Assembly (NCBI GenBank): GCA_963854835.1
Contig: OY978529.1
Span: 40,110,055-40,174,054 of the forward strand
DNA from: Megamerina dolium
Taxonomy: Eukaryota; Arthropoda; Insecta; Diptera; Megamerinidae
Reading direction: 5' to 3'
DNA: 64,000 nt
Shown: positions 36,160 through 48,139 of the stretch, piece by piece
Layout: the number at the start of each line of letters is the position of its first letter
Position numbering within the stretch: position 1 is the stretch's first letter
The notes under the pieces: generated by a model
Databases searched by the model: none
The model's input: the letters and a program-made list of their open reading frames with translations, nothing else
What the model was told of the DNA's origin: nothing
Program-made: the position numbers and the translations under genes

Positions 36160-36740
36160 ATTTTCACAATCTCCGTTAGTAATTTTCTAACCTCAAAAAC
36201 AATTTTTTTTATTTCTCGAAAGATAAAATTTTGGTTGAAATTTTGTTTAAACATATTTTTTTATACATACTTTCAATCTAACTAACCCGTTTTTTAAACA
36301 ATAATTCTATAGACTTTGAGATTGTGTTTTTTTTTTGTTTTTCTTCTGAAAAAGCGGATATTTTGTATTTATGAATTTTATATTCTGTGAACAATCCCAC
36401 TTTTTTCCAATCACTACTTTTTTCTATTTAATATTAGGAAAATCGTAAAGAGCTTAAAAAAAAGCATGTTTCAAAATTTGTACATACTTTCGGGGCAGGC
36501 CTAATAATTGCCTATCCATGAATAAGTCAATGTACGCATCAATTACGCAGTAGACATTTCTAAGGATTCTTATTAGAAATTCTAAGGTTTATATTACTAA
36601 TTTTTATTTAAAAAATACGAATTTTCAAATGAAATTTTATAATTTCTATTCTAAACTCTCTTTCAAACATAGAAGGATTTAATAATATTTGCATTTTATT
36701 AATACCGTACTTCCATTAGAATACGAACATGCAGAAAGAC
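36160..36740. other. AT-rich non-coding DNA
   Basis: No gene recognised. Confidence 0.45.
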
Positions 36741-36753
36741 CATCCCTCACATA

Positions 36754-36826
36754 GCCTCGATGGCGCAGTAGGCAGCGCGTAAGTCTCATAATCTTAAGGT
36801 CGTGAGTTCGAGCCTCACTCGGGGCA
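36754..36826 (+). tRNA. tRNA-Met, elongator (anticodon CAU)
   Basis: 73 nt, complete cloverleaf. The acceptor GCCTCGA pairs with TCGGGGC (one T-G pair) and the discriminator is A. The D arm is GGCGCAGTAGGCAGCGC; the anticodon loop is CTCATAA with CAT at 36787-36789; box B is AGTTCGAGCCT. A T6 terminator at 36832-36837 follows directly. The D arm and anticodon stem differ from fly initiator tRNA, so this is the elongator type. No intron. Confidence 0.97.
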
Positions 36827-36839
36827 GGTAATTTTTTGT

Positions 36840-37800
36840 AGGAATCGTGTTTGTGTAATCAGTACGTTTATTTACTTATTTCTATAAAAACAAACGTCAA
36901 CATTTTTTCATCGATAACAACAAATTATAAACTCCCATGCTTTCCTATATAAAATTTATTCAGTGCTAGTAAAACCAAAATGTATTACCTACATATTTTT
37001 TAAATAAATTTTAAACCTGTACGTATTAAGGCAATTCTTCATTTCTAAACTAAAGGATTTTTGTTTAATTTCATTTCTAAAACTTTCTATGTAATTGAAA
37101 TATTTTATCAACCACAAGCGAATACAAAGTTGTACATTTAATTTTATACATTCAATAGATTTTAAAATATTTTTCATTAATCTAACTTTACAAAACCACT
37201 TTACAATTCAACATACATATGAAGTTGAGTAAATTGAACGGTAAAATTACCTGAAAATATGCAAGTGAATTATTTACATTTGAAACTATGCGATGTTTTT
37301 GATGATTTAACTTCCTTCTGTGTTTTTCTTTTCCCATCCCTATTTGATAGAAATGACAAAGGGAGGAGAATAGAGTCCTAATAAAGTAAAGTTGGGAGAC
37401 AGAAAATTGGTGAAATAGAGGAAAAAGGCAAAAACTTACACTTCAACTTATTTGAGAGATTAAAAACCAATGCGATCATTGGACGAACAAAGTTCGAATG
37501 GGTTCAGGTTGAGACTACTGAAAAGGACCAACCAGGTATGTTTTATTATCAGTTGCCCAAATGAATTATTGGTCAACTGGAGAATTATTGAACGGTGAAT
37601 CATGAAATCATTGCTTGAAATACGACAACTATAAACCAAAAGTCATTTATTAAAAACTTGTCAAAAATTTGGAGAGCTTAAAATTTTTAATGTATACACT
37701 GTACAGTTCAAACTTTTTCGTCTAAAATTAGATTTAAAAGATTCTGGTCTCTTAATTTGGATCAATTTTTCAACTTTCATGTTCTGTCAGAAATTTTTAA
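36840..37800. other. AT-rich non-coding DNA
   Basis: No gene or repeat recognised. Confidence 0.5.
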
Positions 37801-37819
37801 TACAATTAATACATATTTG

Positions 37820-38795
37820 ACGACTTTGTAGAATGACACTGCATAATTCCCGCTGTGCAGTGAAAATTGGGAAGGACCTCTCCACACAGTTTAGTACCGA
37901 ACTGGGTTTCAGACAAGGTGATTCGTTATCGTGCGACTTCTTCAATCTTATTATGGAGAAAATAATACGAGCTGCTGATCTACGACATAATGGCACTATC
38001 TTCAACAAAAGTGTCATGCTGTTAGCGTATGCCGACGATTTTGACATAATCGGCATGAACACGCGAGCAGTCAGTGCAGCATTCTCAGAGTTGGAAAGAG
38101 AGTAGCGTCGGATGGGTCTTACGGTGAACGAGGGCAAGACGAAGTATCTAGTATCAACAAACAAAGGGTCCCGGAGTCTTGGACAGCACGTCACTGTTGA
38201 CAACTACGCTTTTGAAGTAGTAAGGGACTTTGTCTATCTTGGAACCAGCATTAACAGCAGTAATGACGTCAGCTTGGAGATCATGAGTAGGATAACTCTT
38301 GCTAACAGGTGTTACTTTGGGCTGAGTAAGCAATTGAGAAGTCGAGCCCTCTCTCGAAGAACAAAAACTACGCTCTACAAGTCTCTCATTATGCCTGTCC
38401 TAACATATGGCTCTGAAGCCTGAACAATTTCCACCTCGGATGAGCAAGATCTTTGGACCTATTTGCGTTGGTGGCGAGTACCGAATAAGGTACGACCATG
38501 AGCTGTACGAGCTGTATGCCGATATTGACATAGTAAAGCGCATCAAAATCCAGCGGATGCGCTGGCTAGGTCATATCGAGCGAATGGAAGAACACGCTCC
38601 AGCTAAGAAGGTGTTATATTCGGAACCCGCTGGAGGACGACGCAGAAGAAGAAGACCTAACCTCCGGTGGAAAGACCAAGTACTGGAGAACCTGACGGCG
38701 CTTGGAAGAACAGAGATGGCTGGCGAAGCATGTTATTTTCGGCCTAAATCGATATTCGGTTGTTATGGCCACATAAGTAAGTAAATAGTAATACT
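37820..38795 (+). mobile_element. RTE-like LINE, C-terminal reverse transcriptase part (copy B), broken
   Basis: Same family as 493-1558. It reads RMTLHNSRCAVKIGKDL, FRQGDSLSCDFFNLIMEKII and the intact catalytic YADD (38028-38039), then VNEGKTKYLVSTNKGSR, ending in RRRRRRPNLRWKDQVLENL. Damage: TAG after ELERE (38103-38105), TGA for Trp after YGSEA (38420-38422), a deletion after STSDE that shifts frame, and a deletion near 38705. The 3' end is GGCCACATAAGTAAGTAAATAG, a (AAGT)n-type tail typical of RTE elements. The 5' end is truncated before motif B. The minus-strand open frame at 37787-38203 is its shadow. Confidence 0.9.
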
Positions 38796-38799
38796 AATT

Positions 38800-40060
38800 T
38801 GAACTTAAAAAATATCCTACAATTTTCTCCGTTAGTCAATATAATATCAATTTCCTAGATTTGGAATATTTAATTTCAAAAATATCGTGAAATTCACCAA
38901 ATATAACAAGTAAAAAAGCACGTATGAACAATTGATATTCTACGATTATCATTCCAATAGAGAAACTACTTTTTTTTAGCCTTTATGTAAAAATGCATAG
39001 CGTATTTACATAAACATATACTCATACTATTTACATTTGTAAATAAATGAAATAAAAACGTTTCGACACACTTCTTTCCTACACTAAATTCGTAGTATAA
39101 CAACACTGTCATGACCAATCATTCATAGATGTTCATACTATTGGACGGGTATGTAGATAAACGTTGACCGACAACACGTTGCTTCCTGCTGTCTGTAAAA
39201 TGCAGATTGAATTTTAATTGAACTTCCCGGATAATCCCTGCTCTTATGCTTCAATAAAATGACGGCGCTTCATTTTATGCACTCACACTTGCCGCCTGGG
39301 CTCAGTCATTCAAACTCATTTGACATGCCATTCAGCCATCATCTCAGTCCAACAAACCACCGAAATTCATCCATCCATCGAGTCACCCATCTGTTTTCCG
39401 ACCACATGTGAACACTCACACTACTATATTTATCATGATATGAATACTCAGTATACTCATGTGGATGCTGTACATGTAGGAGTAAACTATCAATGACTCT
39501 TATTCACTCAGTCTCTCTCTCTCTCTCTTCATCTATCTCTTACATTCTGTCTCTATCTTGTGTATTCATTTGTAGGTGTATTTATCATATATATGCATTT
39601 AAAAAGTTTATTGAATTGGCATCATTCATTGATTTACTTTGGTTTTTACAGTGTATTGTAAAGTCAAACAGATCCATTTTAATTTTAAGAAAAAGATTTA
39701 TTTTAAATGCAATTTAAATGCAAAATAACCATACGCTTTCAATCGATTTAAGATCACAGAATGCCATTACATATTCATACATGCACTTACATATGGCAAG
39801 TCCATTGAGACATGTGAGCAAAATTGCAGTCATTGAGTCATATTATACTTTATATTAGTAAATTTTGAACTACAAAACTCTTCTGAGAGCTTTCTTGCAA
39901 GCTTATGCTTAAAGGTTTTTTGTAGCACAAAGGTTATCCCGTACTCCTTTTTGTCTTTTCGAAAAAATTTTTTTTTAATTGGTTGTAAAAATTGAAAATT
40001 GATCATTTGAAATAGTATGGATGAATGTTTAGCAGCTAGCTACATTAGTTTTTTGTATTG
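38800..40060. other. Non-coding DNA
   Basis: AT-rich, with a GC-richer 39290-39400 block and a TCTCTC run near 39520. No coding frame with support. Confidence 0.45.
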
Positions 40061-40061
40061 A

Positions 40062-40900
40062 TTAAGGCGGACCGAATTTGCATAAATAAAATATCAAATT
40101 TTGTTCATTTCAGGCATTTCTTTCCAAGGAAGCATAAGGAAATTTATGATTTAGACCCATCACCTTTTGATTTTCAACAGGAACTATAGGTTAGTTTAGG
40201 TTATGTGGCTGTCCTCTCTCTCTCTGAGAGGACACACTTGACCAGAAAGGCCCACTGTGATACCACCGAGCTTCTCTTTCAATAATGTTAATGTGTGTTA
40301 AATTTGGAGAGCATTATAAGGGACCTACTTATATTAGCCGGTTCCGAACGGCAGAACCCTTGTGACATCACTTTAACTTAGTTTTGTCACAGAGCTCTTT
40401 TATGAAGCATTTTTGGCAAATTATTACTGCCGGAAAAATTGCCAATTCTTGCCGGCAGGTGGGTACCGTTCGAAAGAAAAATCTTTTCGATATTAAATTT
40501 TGTTATGCTTCAGCCAGGGATTGAACCCACGACCTACAAATCAGAACCACTAAACACTGAGCTACGTCACCCACAACAGGAACTATTAAATCTTTAATTT
40601 TTTAAGTGAGCCTTTCCAAAAAGAGAGTTTGGAATAAGGAAATTCAGAGGAAATATTAATGGGAATATATCATACATTTCACCGCGTTGATGACGTTTCC
40701 TGGACTTGTTTATCGAAGTTTTTGTGTTTTTATCTAAGTGGTAGGGGGTAAGAAAGATTCGAAGAAATATAGATTAGTAAAAAACTGTTAGGGTCAGTCA
40801 TACATATCACCACTATAGTGACGGTTCCTAGGTAACTATACTCAGTTTTCAGATGTTTTGAGTGATTTTTTTAAGATATTTAGTATCCTTTTATTTCTAT
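40062..40900 (+). repeat. Family B array
   Basis: Begins TTAAGGCGGACCGAATTTG, closely matching the start at 34653, and continues with the same order of segments (CATTTCTTTCCAAGGAAGCAT, TTAATGGGAATATATCATAC, TCACCGCGTTGATGACG). It is interrupted by a SINE at 40198-40573. Confidence 0.75.
40198..40573 (-). mobile_element. SINE with 13-bp target-site duplication
   Basis: Minus-strand SINE of the same subfamily as 35.3 kb. Its 3' end is GCCACATAA followed by CCTAAACTAACCT at the left edge, and its tRNA-like head is at the right. The perfect duplication CAACAGGAACTAT occurs at 40185-40197 and 40574-40586. The head has lost several bases of the anticodon arm (TTCTGATTTGTAGG remains). Confidence 0.95.
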
Positions 40901-40914
40901 ATTATTCACTGGGG

Positions 40915-41180
40915 GGATTTTTTATTTGGTGGGTCCCAAACCCAACGCAAAACCTCTAATGGAGAAGGTTTTCGCCACTCACTTCAGCCGCACTCCCAGC
41001 GGGTGCCAGGAGAACATGACTAACCCTCTTTAACAAATAAAGGTGTAATCACATAGCGCTCAGAACAAACTATATGACAGCCAGTGAGTTGACTTGCGAT
41101 GAGTTCAACAAGGATTGCCCCACCCGGTTGAGGCAGTTAGACACGTTACCTTGCGAAAACTCCACCAGACTACCAATAAA
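40915..41180. other. Unexplained GC-richer block
   Basis: Markedly GC-richer than its surroundings (for example GTGGGTCCCAAACCCAACGC and CTCCCAGCGGGTGCCAGGAG). A plus-strand frame reads NYMTASELTCDEFNKDCPTR. It is probably a fragment of a mobile element or an older coding insert; no family is recognised. Confidence 0.4.
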
Positions 41181-41189
41181 ATATAATAT

Positions 41190-42590
41190 AGTATATAGTA
41201 GTATATAATATATATAATATAGTAAGTTAAAGAGAAAAAGCCATGAATCCCATGAAGGGATGATAAGAATGATTGCTTTTATGCCACAAAACCAAAAAAC
41301 GTTTCTATTACAAAATAATTTTACAATTCAAGGAAATTTTGATAATTACCAAAGTTGAATGCTTCAAGTTATCGACACACATTTCTACTGGAAATCTATG
41401 TAGAATCTCATAAAAACACATGTTTGTATTATCTTTCAAATTTGAAATTGAAATTTCATATATTTCAACATTCTGTGCTTCATATTGAATTATATTGAAG
41501 CCAATAAATTTTATATACTCAAAGAATTTTCATAATTCTAGGAAAACTCCAATCAGAGGTTAGTCGGAACGTTCATAGCAAGAAATGTAATATCATTTAT
41601 ATGAAAAATGTTTAAATTGAGATTAGACAAATTAATTTTTGAAAATTTTTACATGGCAATGCCGGGCTTGCAAAAACCACACACAGAACGAGAATAACAT
41701 ACATATGTATGTATATCAAAAATGAAGACGCGTGGGAAAAATTTGTCAAATCCAGTATTTCTGTTTTCAGAGATTTTTTTCGCATTTGAAATTAATTAAA
41801 AATACATTTTTCTGTTAGGCTAATAACAAATTCTCTGGTCGATCAAAATCTAACACTTTTGCTGTCTGTCATTCGCGCGGATGACAACTTCGGCAGTGAT
41901 TAGATTCTACTACGCCCCGCTATATATCAGTAGAATGATTTGTTATTCTCTCAAAAATTCTTAATTAGATTTTCAAAATTCACTTAAAGCAAAATTATGT
42001 AATTTTCAAAAACCCATTCATAACCAATCATTGAGAAAAAAAGAATATTTAATTATCAATATTTGCGATAAACCGTTAAACAAAAAAAGAAGAACATGGC
42101 GTTATTAAATATATTTCTATCATTTTTGAGGCTAATTAATTAATTTCTCAGAATTAATTTGTACAAAATTCAACAGTGCATAAATACAAAATATTCAAAT
42201 TGAAGTGATGTGTGAGGGGAGAGAGCGACAGAGAGAAATTCACAACAAGGATTCAATGCAAAACAACAAAAATAAATTAACAATATTCGCTTAATTCTTC
42301 CACATCACCAAATTCAGCAATTCGTGTCGCTCCATACATTCTTCCCTTCTAACCAGGGAATAATAAGAACGACTAAAAATAGTGGAAATCAAATGAAATG
42401 AAAAGTGAGCAAGCAAGCAAGCAAAAAAATGAAAATTAACAACAAACTTATTCAATTTAAAATGTTAATCAAAAATCTTAACTACCAATTCTACCAAGAA
42501 CAAAAGTAAGAACAGGAGTATGAGTAAGAAGAACAAGAAAACGAAAAAGAATATAATGCAGTAGAAGAAAAATAGAAGCAACTAAAAAAG
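41190..42590. other. AT-rich non-coding DNA
   Basis: No gene recognised. The start is a TATATAATATAG-type simple stretch. Confidence 0.5.
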
Positions 42591-42599
42591 GAAAAATTA

Positions 42600-43125
42600 A
42601 AAGTAAGCACAATGGCAATCGCAATAGCGGAAGTAAAAATGCGCAATGTAAATGTGGTCTACATTTGTGATTTCGCCCCCCTAAAACTACCCCACCTGTT
42701 GTCTTATTTCTCATCGAGCAACGATAAGCCGTCTCGTCTTCAACCGTCTCCAATCTATTTTAAGGATATTCCTATTGTTGCTGCTGCTTCTTCTGTCTTA
42801 TTTCCCAATGAACCCATCCGCAATGTAACACTTCCGCTACAATTGTTACGCCTCACTCACATGCACCATATTGTGCTATGAACTGTAATTTAAATTATGC
42901 GGATTTTCGAACATTTTCAATTTCAATTGGAAATACAATCAAAACAACAACAACAACAACTTAAAAGCATATTCATTTGTGGGTACAATAATAAACGCAT
43001 GTTGTTCAATAAATTTCAAGAATCTGACAACTCAAATGTTTTGCTTTTAGAATTTTATCCTCTGTTATCTGTTATCCAATCTCGCCAACATCCTGAGATG
43101 GTATATCTCCAACATATAAGATAAA
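42600..43125 (+). other. GC-richer stretch with open frames, coding status unclear
   Basis: Two consecutive plus-strand open frames of 89 and 75 codons (42612-42881 and 42897-43124), and a 91-codon frame on the other strand over the first. The plus-strand products contain SSSNDKPSRLQPSPIYF and IPIVAAASSVLFPNEPIRN. No domain, splice pattern or repeat homology was recognised. Being open on both strands in GC-richer DNA weakens the case for a gene. Confidence 0.25.
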
Positions 43126-43539
43126 CCAAAATATGACGACCTGATTCACAGACGGCTACTATCCTTCAATCATAAATATAAATAAATATACTCAATTGAC
43201 AAGTATGCCCACTTCAATCTCATTTTAACAAACAACCTGCTAGCCAACGATGCACTCAAACCTCCTCAAGTGAATTCATCACTGCTGCTGGGCGGCCTTG
43301 ACAAGCTATATAAACAAATAGACCTCAAATGCTTTGGGGAATCTATCTGTTGAAAGAATTGTAAATTAATTAATCGACCCGAAGATCAGGAAAAAATGAT
43401 TTATGTATATGAATCCGAAAGAAGTCACCTGTACGGATCTTTAGAGATGAGTCGACAGCGTGTCTAACGGAATTTTCAACTATTTTTCATTCCTCTACAT
43501 GTTGTCACGTTGCTATCGTTGCTTTAGAGGAACATATGC

Positions 43540-44100
43540 TCCATAATTTTCGAGAGCCGAATGACAAAAGCATCTGCCGTATCTAGCGATTGCAGATTTA
43601 CAGTACAGCATTCTATGAAATTGAAAGAAACTCACATGGAATGGGTCTTCCATTAAACGAGGGCAGTATGAAGTAACTATGCTTTCGGGGTAGTGAAATA
43701 CTTCGTCTGCTTTTGTAAACAGCATTAACAGCAGCCCAATGAGGCCAGCCTGGGGTTCATGCTCAGGATAACTTTTGCAAACACTAGCATCTGTTTGACT
43801 GAATATACAAGTGAGAAGTCGAGCGCTCTCTTGAAGAACGAAAACCATATTATGCAAGCCTCTACAATTCTATCCTTATTCTATCCTTACATATGGCGCT
43901 GAAATCTTTAGCCAAATCTCACCTCGGGTGAGATTTTGGCTGCTTGGGTTTTTCGAGAGAAAAGTTCTACGAAAGATCTTTGAAAATATTAGCGTTGGTG
44001 TTAAACACCAAATATGGTGCAATCATGAGCCAAGCGCCATATCGAGCAAATAGAAGGGCACGCTTCAAGCAATAAATTCATATTCATCGGAATTCATTTT
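43540..44100 (+). mobile_element. RTE-like LINE, heavily decayed copy C
   Basis: The nucleotide match to the 37.8-kb copy is clear in order: GGAATGGGTCTT, ACGAGGGCAGTATGAAGTA, AGCATTAACAGCAG, AAGTCGAGCGCTCTC, CTTACATATGGCGCTGA, CGAGAGAAAAGTTCTACG, AAAGATCTTTG and CATATCGAGCAAATAG. Frames are broken throughout. It retains TTGGGTTTTTCGAGAG, which copy B has deleted. It is the oldest of the three copies by divergence. Confidence 0.8.
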
Positions 44101-44109
44101 TATTTAATA

Positions 44110-45935
44110 TCCCATTCTCGAAATTTTTCGAACAATGTCTGTAGAGAGCAGAAAAAAGAAAGTATTAAAAAATGAAAAGCCGACTAAAACGGAAATTATT
44201 GAAAATTCTACAACTTAAATGATACAAATATCAATTCAGTTCAAAAGGCGTGGCATATTAGCAAACTTGCAGCCAAATGGGCGTTTTCCAATACGGTATT
44301 TCTACTTATTTATATGTGTGCACATCTATGTAGAACTTAATTTCGTATTTATTTAATTCTATTTAGCCTTTTTGTCTTCAACACTCGTGCTTACAATCTT
44401 ACTGCACACAATCAAATATTGCTTTACAACATTAAGTTATAAAGCAATCAAATCGGCATACTTCAGTTGTAAAGAACGTGATAGTTCGTATACGATACAG
44501 CAGTAAGAACATAGTTTATACCAGAACTTATTTAGATATCAATCTTTAGTAGCGCATGAAAGATTGGTTTTGTAATGAAGCACAGAGTTTCCATTTGTAT
44601 ATGTATTACTTACCACCAATTACTGATTTTACACTGATTTTACACACATTGAGCTGTTTGGTGTATAGGTTTGCCAAAGCAACCCTGTAGTAAAAGTCAG
44701 CTAAATGAATTAATATCGAAGATATTGTACAATAATAATTATCTGTATAAAAAAGCCGACATTAATGTGAAAATTCTTTATTGAATGAGTCGATAACAAA
44801 AATGATGAGTTGATTAACTGTCGTCTTCTAAGTTCTTACACCATCGGTCTGAAAAAGATCTACTTTTCAATTGGAAAACATAGTACATTGACAATACGGA
44901 TTCGCAGTTTAATAAAAAAAAACATATATTTTTCATGGGAAATGTATCCCGCAGTATCGACAGCTACAAATCCAACATTTTCCTTTCCACTTGTTCAACA
45001 TTTGATTTAAGTAAACCGCGTTAAAGTGTCTATCTGTGTCCATTTGCATTTAGACAATTTAAATATTCATGCCTGAACGAATGCAAACATTCATACATCT
45101 GTCACTCTCTTTCTCACTGTTCCTGCGCGTACTCATACCAGATGTCCACGTATTTGTGTATACTCCCATCTCGTTCTTTGTGTCAGCTATTGGTCTTTGT
45201 TTTTGAATTAATTTGATTTACTATTTAGAACTCTTTCTCGCCTATCCATGTGTATTTTACACTCAGATCCACATATATATTTATCGTACATACAATCTTC
45301 ATCTACATTGCCACATATAAAATTGTTACCACACAACTATTTGAGTTTGACAGGTAGGTGGACGGCAAAGTTGATGTAAATAGACAGACAGGAAGAACAA
45401 ACATATCCATGCAATGGTAATAGCATGAGAATCTAGCAACAACAACAACAATAATTACAACAATGATATCAACACTAAAATGCCGTTTTCACACTCAACT
45501 ACTACTATGCACCATATATACTCGTATAGTGTTTGCATTTTAATTGAAAAAGTTTGTTATTTTTCTGTTTTATTTTATTTCTTTTTTCATTTTTTAATTT
45601 TTGTTTTTTTTTTCTCTAATAAACCTCTTTTTCAATTCCTCTGCCCTTTATTTGGATTTTCAATTAGGATTTTTTTTCCATCATTTTTTTTTTATAAATA
45701 TTCTGCGGTAAATGTGTGTTAAACGGTTAACCATCTATGTATGAATGTGTATTTATAGTAAAAATAAGGAGTAATCTAAAATAAAAAGTAGAAACAAACA
45801 AATCGGGGAAAACCACGAAAATAATAGTTAATAGTTCAAAAGGGAAAGGAGGGAGGATGATGTACGAGATGTGTGAATGATTTACCGCTTGAATAAAGTA
45901 TAATTTGAGTGCAACTCTACATATGATGTGGTATT
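44110..45935. other. Non-coding DNA
   Basis: AT-rich DNA with T-rich tracts near 45540-45700. No gene recognised. Confidence 0.5.
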
Positions 45936-45943
45936 TTACATTA

Positions 45944-47415
45944 AGGTGATCCAATTTTTTATGTAAAGAAATACCAGAAGCGTCGTAGAAAATGGTACAC
46001 TTCCAAATGTTTTTCTTCCCTTACCAATTCGTACTTCTAATGCAACAATGGATAGATTGCTCAATGATTTGAAAATTTCCAGCATTCTATGATTCTTGCA
46101 TATTTAACATACATATGTATATTTCTTAAATAAAATATTATCTACGTAGCAAGCCATTGCCTATACATCGACATCTTTCAATATTAGGATAACAATTAAT
46201 TAGTTTATATAGTGAAATAATAATTATTGAAGTTGGGCATACGGACTATTTGAAGTATTTTCTCAGCAGAGCAATTTTATGCGGCGAAACTGTTACAAAA
46301 ATATGTTTAAAAATCTCATAAAAATGCTCAAAATGCTCCGCAGCAATTATAAAATTGTATTACTATAGGAAGAACAATGGTCATCATTTGCCAGTATGCC
46401 TGAGAAAATGACATTTTACGGTGTTCTTCGACCTATGATTGAAATATTGTGCCCGAGTTATGTTCAAGGCATTTTAGCAAACGCAATAGCCAAAAAAAAA
46501 GTCTCAGTTGATTTTGAGAGTCGCTTTCGTTGAACGCCTATTTCAAAAATATTATTTGCAAAAATACTCATACGAACATGAGCGACAGGCATGCTTTTCA
46601 TCCGATTCAGTCCATTTTCGTATATGTCTATTAGTTAGTAAATATAACCGTGACTAACCAATTTCAAATTAATAACTTTATATTTACGTCAGCAAAGTGC
46701 GAAAGCATACATTCTGAAGTATATGTTTATATGGAACGTAGGTTTTTTTTAACATGCTTTTACATGTCAGATAGGTTCTGTGCTCAGAGTAATTTTATAT
46801 ACCAAGTTTTAGCGAAGTAGCTCTATGTTTTCTTGCATGAAATGAGAACAACATATTCAAAAAGCTACTTTTATATGGGAGATATATGAGATTCTCATTC
46901 GTTTGCACCCATTTTCTAGCACGTTAATTTTACAATCAAATTAACTTTATGTATTACATTTTAATTTAATAGCTATACATTTTTATGCGTCACGTGAAAA
47001 AAAAAACACATTCAAAATCATATTTTTGTATGGGAGGTAGACGTGATTTTCATCCAATTATGCCCATTTAGGAGCTCATGCTTTCATTGGGGAAAATATT
47101 TTTATCTGCCGATTTTGCGAAGTTATCATGCGAAGAGTCAAACAGACATGGCCCAATCGACTCAAATCAAAATTTTGATCACGAATATATATACTCTTTC
47201 ATATCTGCGACCTCTGATCTCTCCTTGTGGATATTAGAAATGGTGGAACGAACTTAAAATAGTCCTAACTCTTCGAATGTAGAGTATAATAATGATCCTG
47301 TATGATTTACTACTGAATGGCGATGAGTTCCAAAGAGCGATGAAATGTAGTTTACATATAATAACACGCTATGAAAAAATCAATGAAAATTGTGAGAAAA
47401 CTCTGTGGACCACCT
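45944..47415. mobile_element. Candidate non-autonomous element carrying a family A array
   Basis: The left edge AGGTGATCC (45944-45952, after TTA) is mirrored by GGACCACCT (47407-47415), eight of nine matching. The left edge resembles the starts of the family B arrays (TTAAGGTGGGCC). The interior has a spacer and then family A units in reverse orientation. No protein. The short inverted match makes the limits tentative. Confidence 0.35.
46540..47060 (-). repeat. Family A array, inverted
   Basis: The reverse complement shows CTACCTCCCATACAAAAATATG-like motifs at about 47027-47039, 46871-46883 and 46729-46744, spaced near 150. The CACTTTGC(TGA)CG-like and GAAAATGGACTGAATCGGAT-like segments are those of the other family A loci. 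Confidence 0.75.
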
Positions 47416-47565
47416 GAATTTACATATTAATTATAAGAGGAAAAAAGTTTATGAAATTTAATTTATTTTTAGAACATAACAAATATTTGAGAGCGAACGT
47501 GTTAAATTCATTCATTTATAAATTTTAATATTGCTATTTTTTCTTTTTTATTCACAATCAATTTC

Positions 47566-48133
47566 AAGGCTGACATGGAAAAATCACATAGAGGCAAAGA
47601 AAACTCAGATCAAGCTTAAAATGAATCAGTTATGGTGGCTGTTACACAAACGATCAAAGTTGAATCTTGAATACAAAGTGCTATTATATAAAGCAATCCT
47701 GAAACCAATCTGGACTTATGGTATTCAGTTTTGGGGCACCGCATCTCCCTCTAATATCGAAAAATTGCAGCGAATACAATCCAAGTGTCTGCGAATTATT
47801 GTAAACGCGCCTTGGTATATGAGGAACGTTAACATCCATCGAGATTTAAATGTATCCACAATTTCTGAGGAAGTTGCAATGTCCTGCAGAAGCTACATTC
47901 AAAAATTACACAGTCATCCGAATCCCCTTGCTAGGCAATTGTTGCTGAGCAAGGGGCATCGTCGATTAAAAAGAAAAGACACACTGAATATGCTGTAAAA
48001 TTGCTACATCTCGCGACTCACCAAATTGTGATGGAACGTAGGGGATATCACATAGTTTTATTTAGCTTGTAAGATTTGAATAATTATTGTTAGTTTCTTG
48101 TATTTAAGAAAGATTCAATAAAAAAAAAAAAAT
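47566..48133 (+). mobile_element. Jockey-like LINE, 5'-truncated 3' end
   Basis: Encodes the C-terminal end of a jockey-clade reverse transcriptase: RLTWKNHIEAKKTQIKLKMN, LLYKAILKPIWTYGIQFWG, IEKLQRIQSKCLRIIVNAPW, RNVNIHRDLNVSTISEEV, ending RRLKRKDTLNML and a stop at 47996-47998. A short 3' UTR leads to TTCAATAAA and an A-run (48117-48133). The frame is open across the preserved part, so this copy is fairly young, but the RT core is missing. The frame's ATG at 47531 lies in flanking DNA and is not a real start. Confidence 0.9.
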
Positions 48134-48139
48134 AAGCTA

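Noticed and set aside
37787..38203. 138-codon minus-strand frame
   Set aside because: Antisense shadow of the RTE-like reverse transcriptase; the same shadow appears at copy A on the plus strand.
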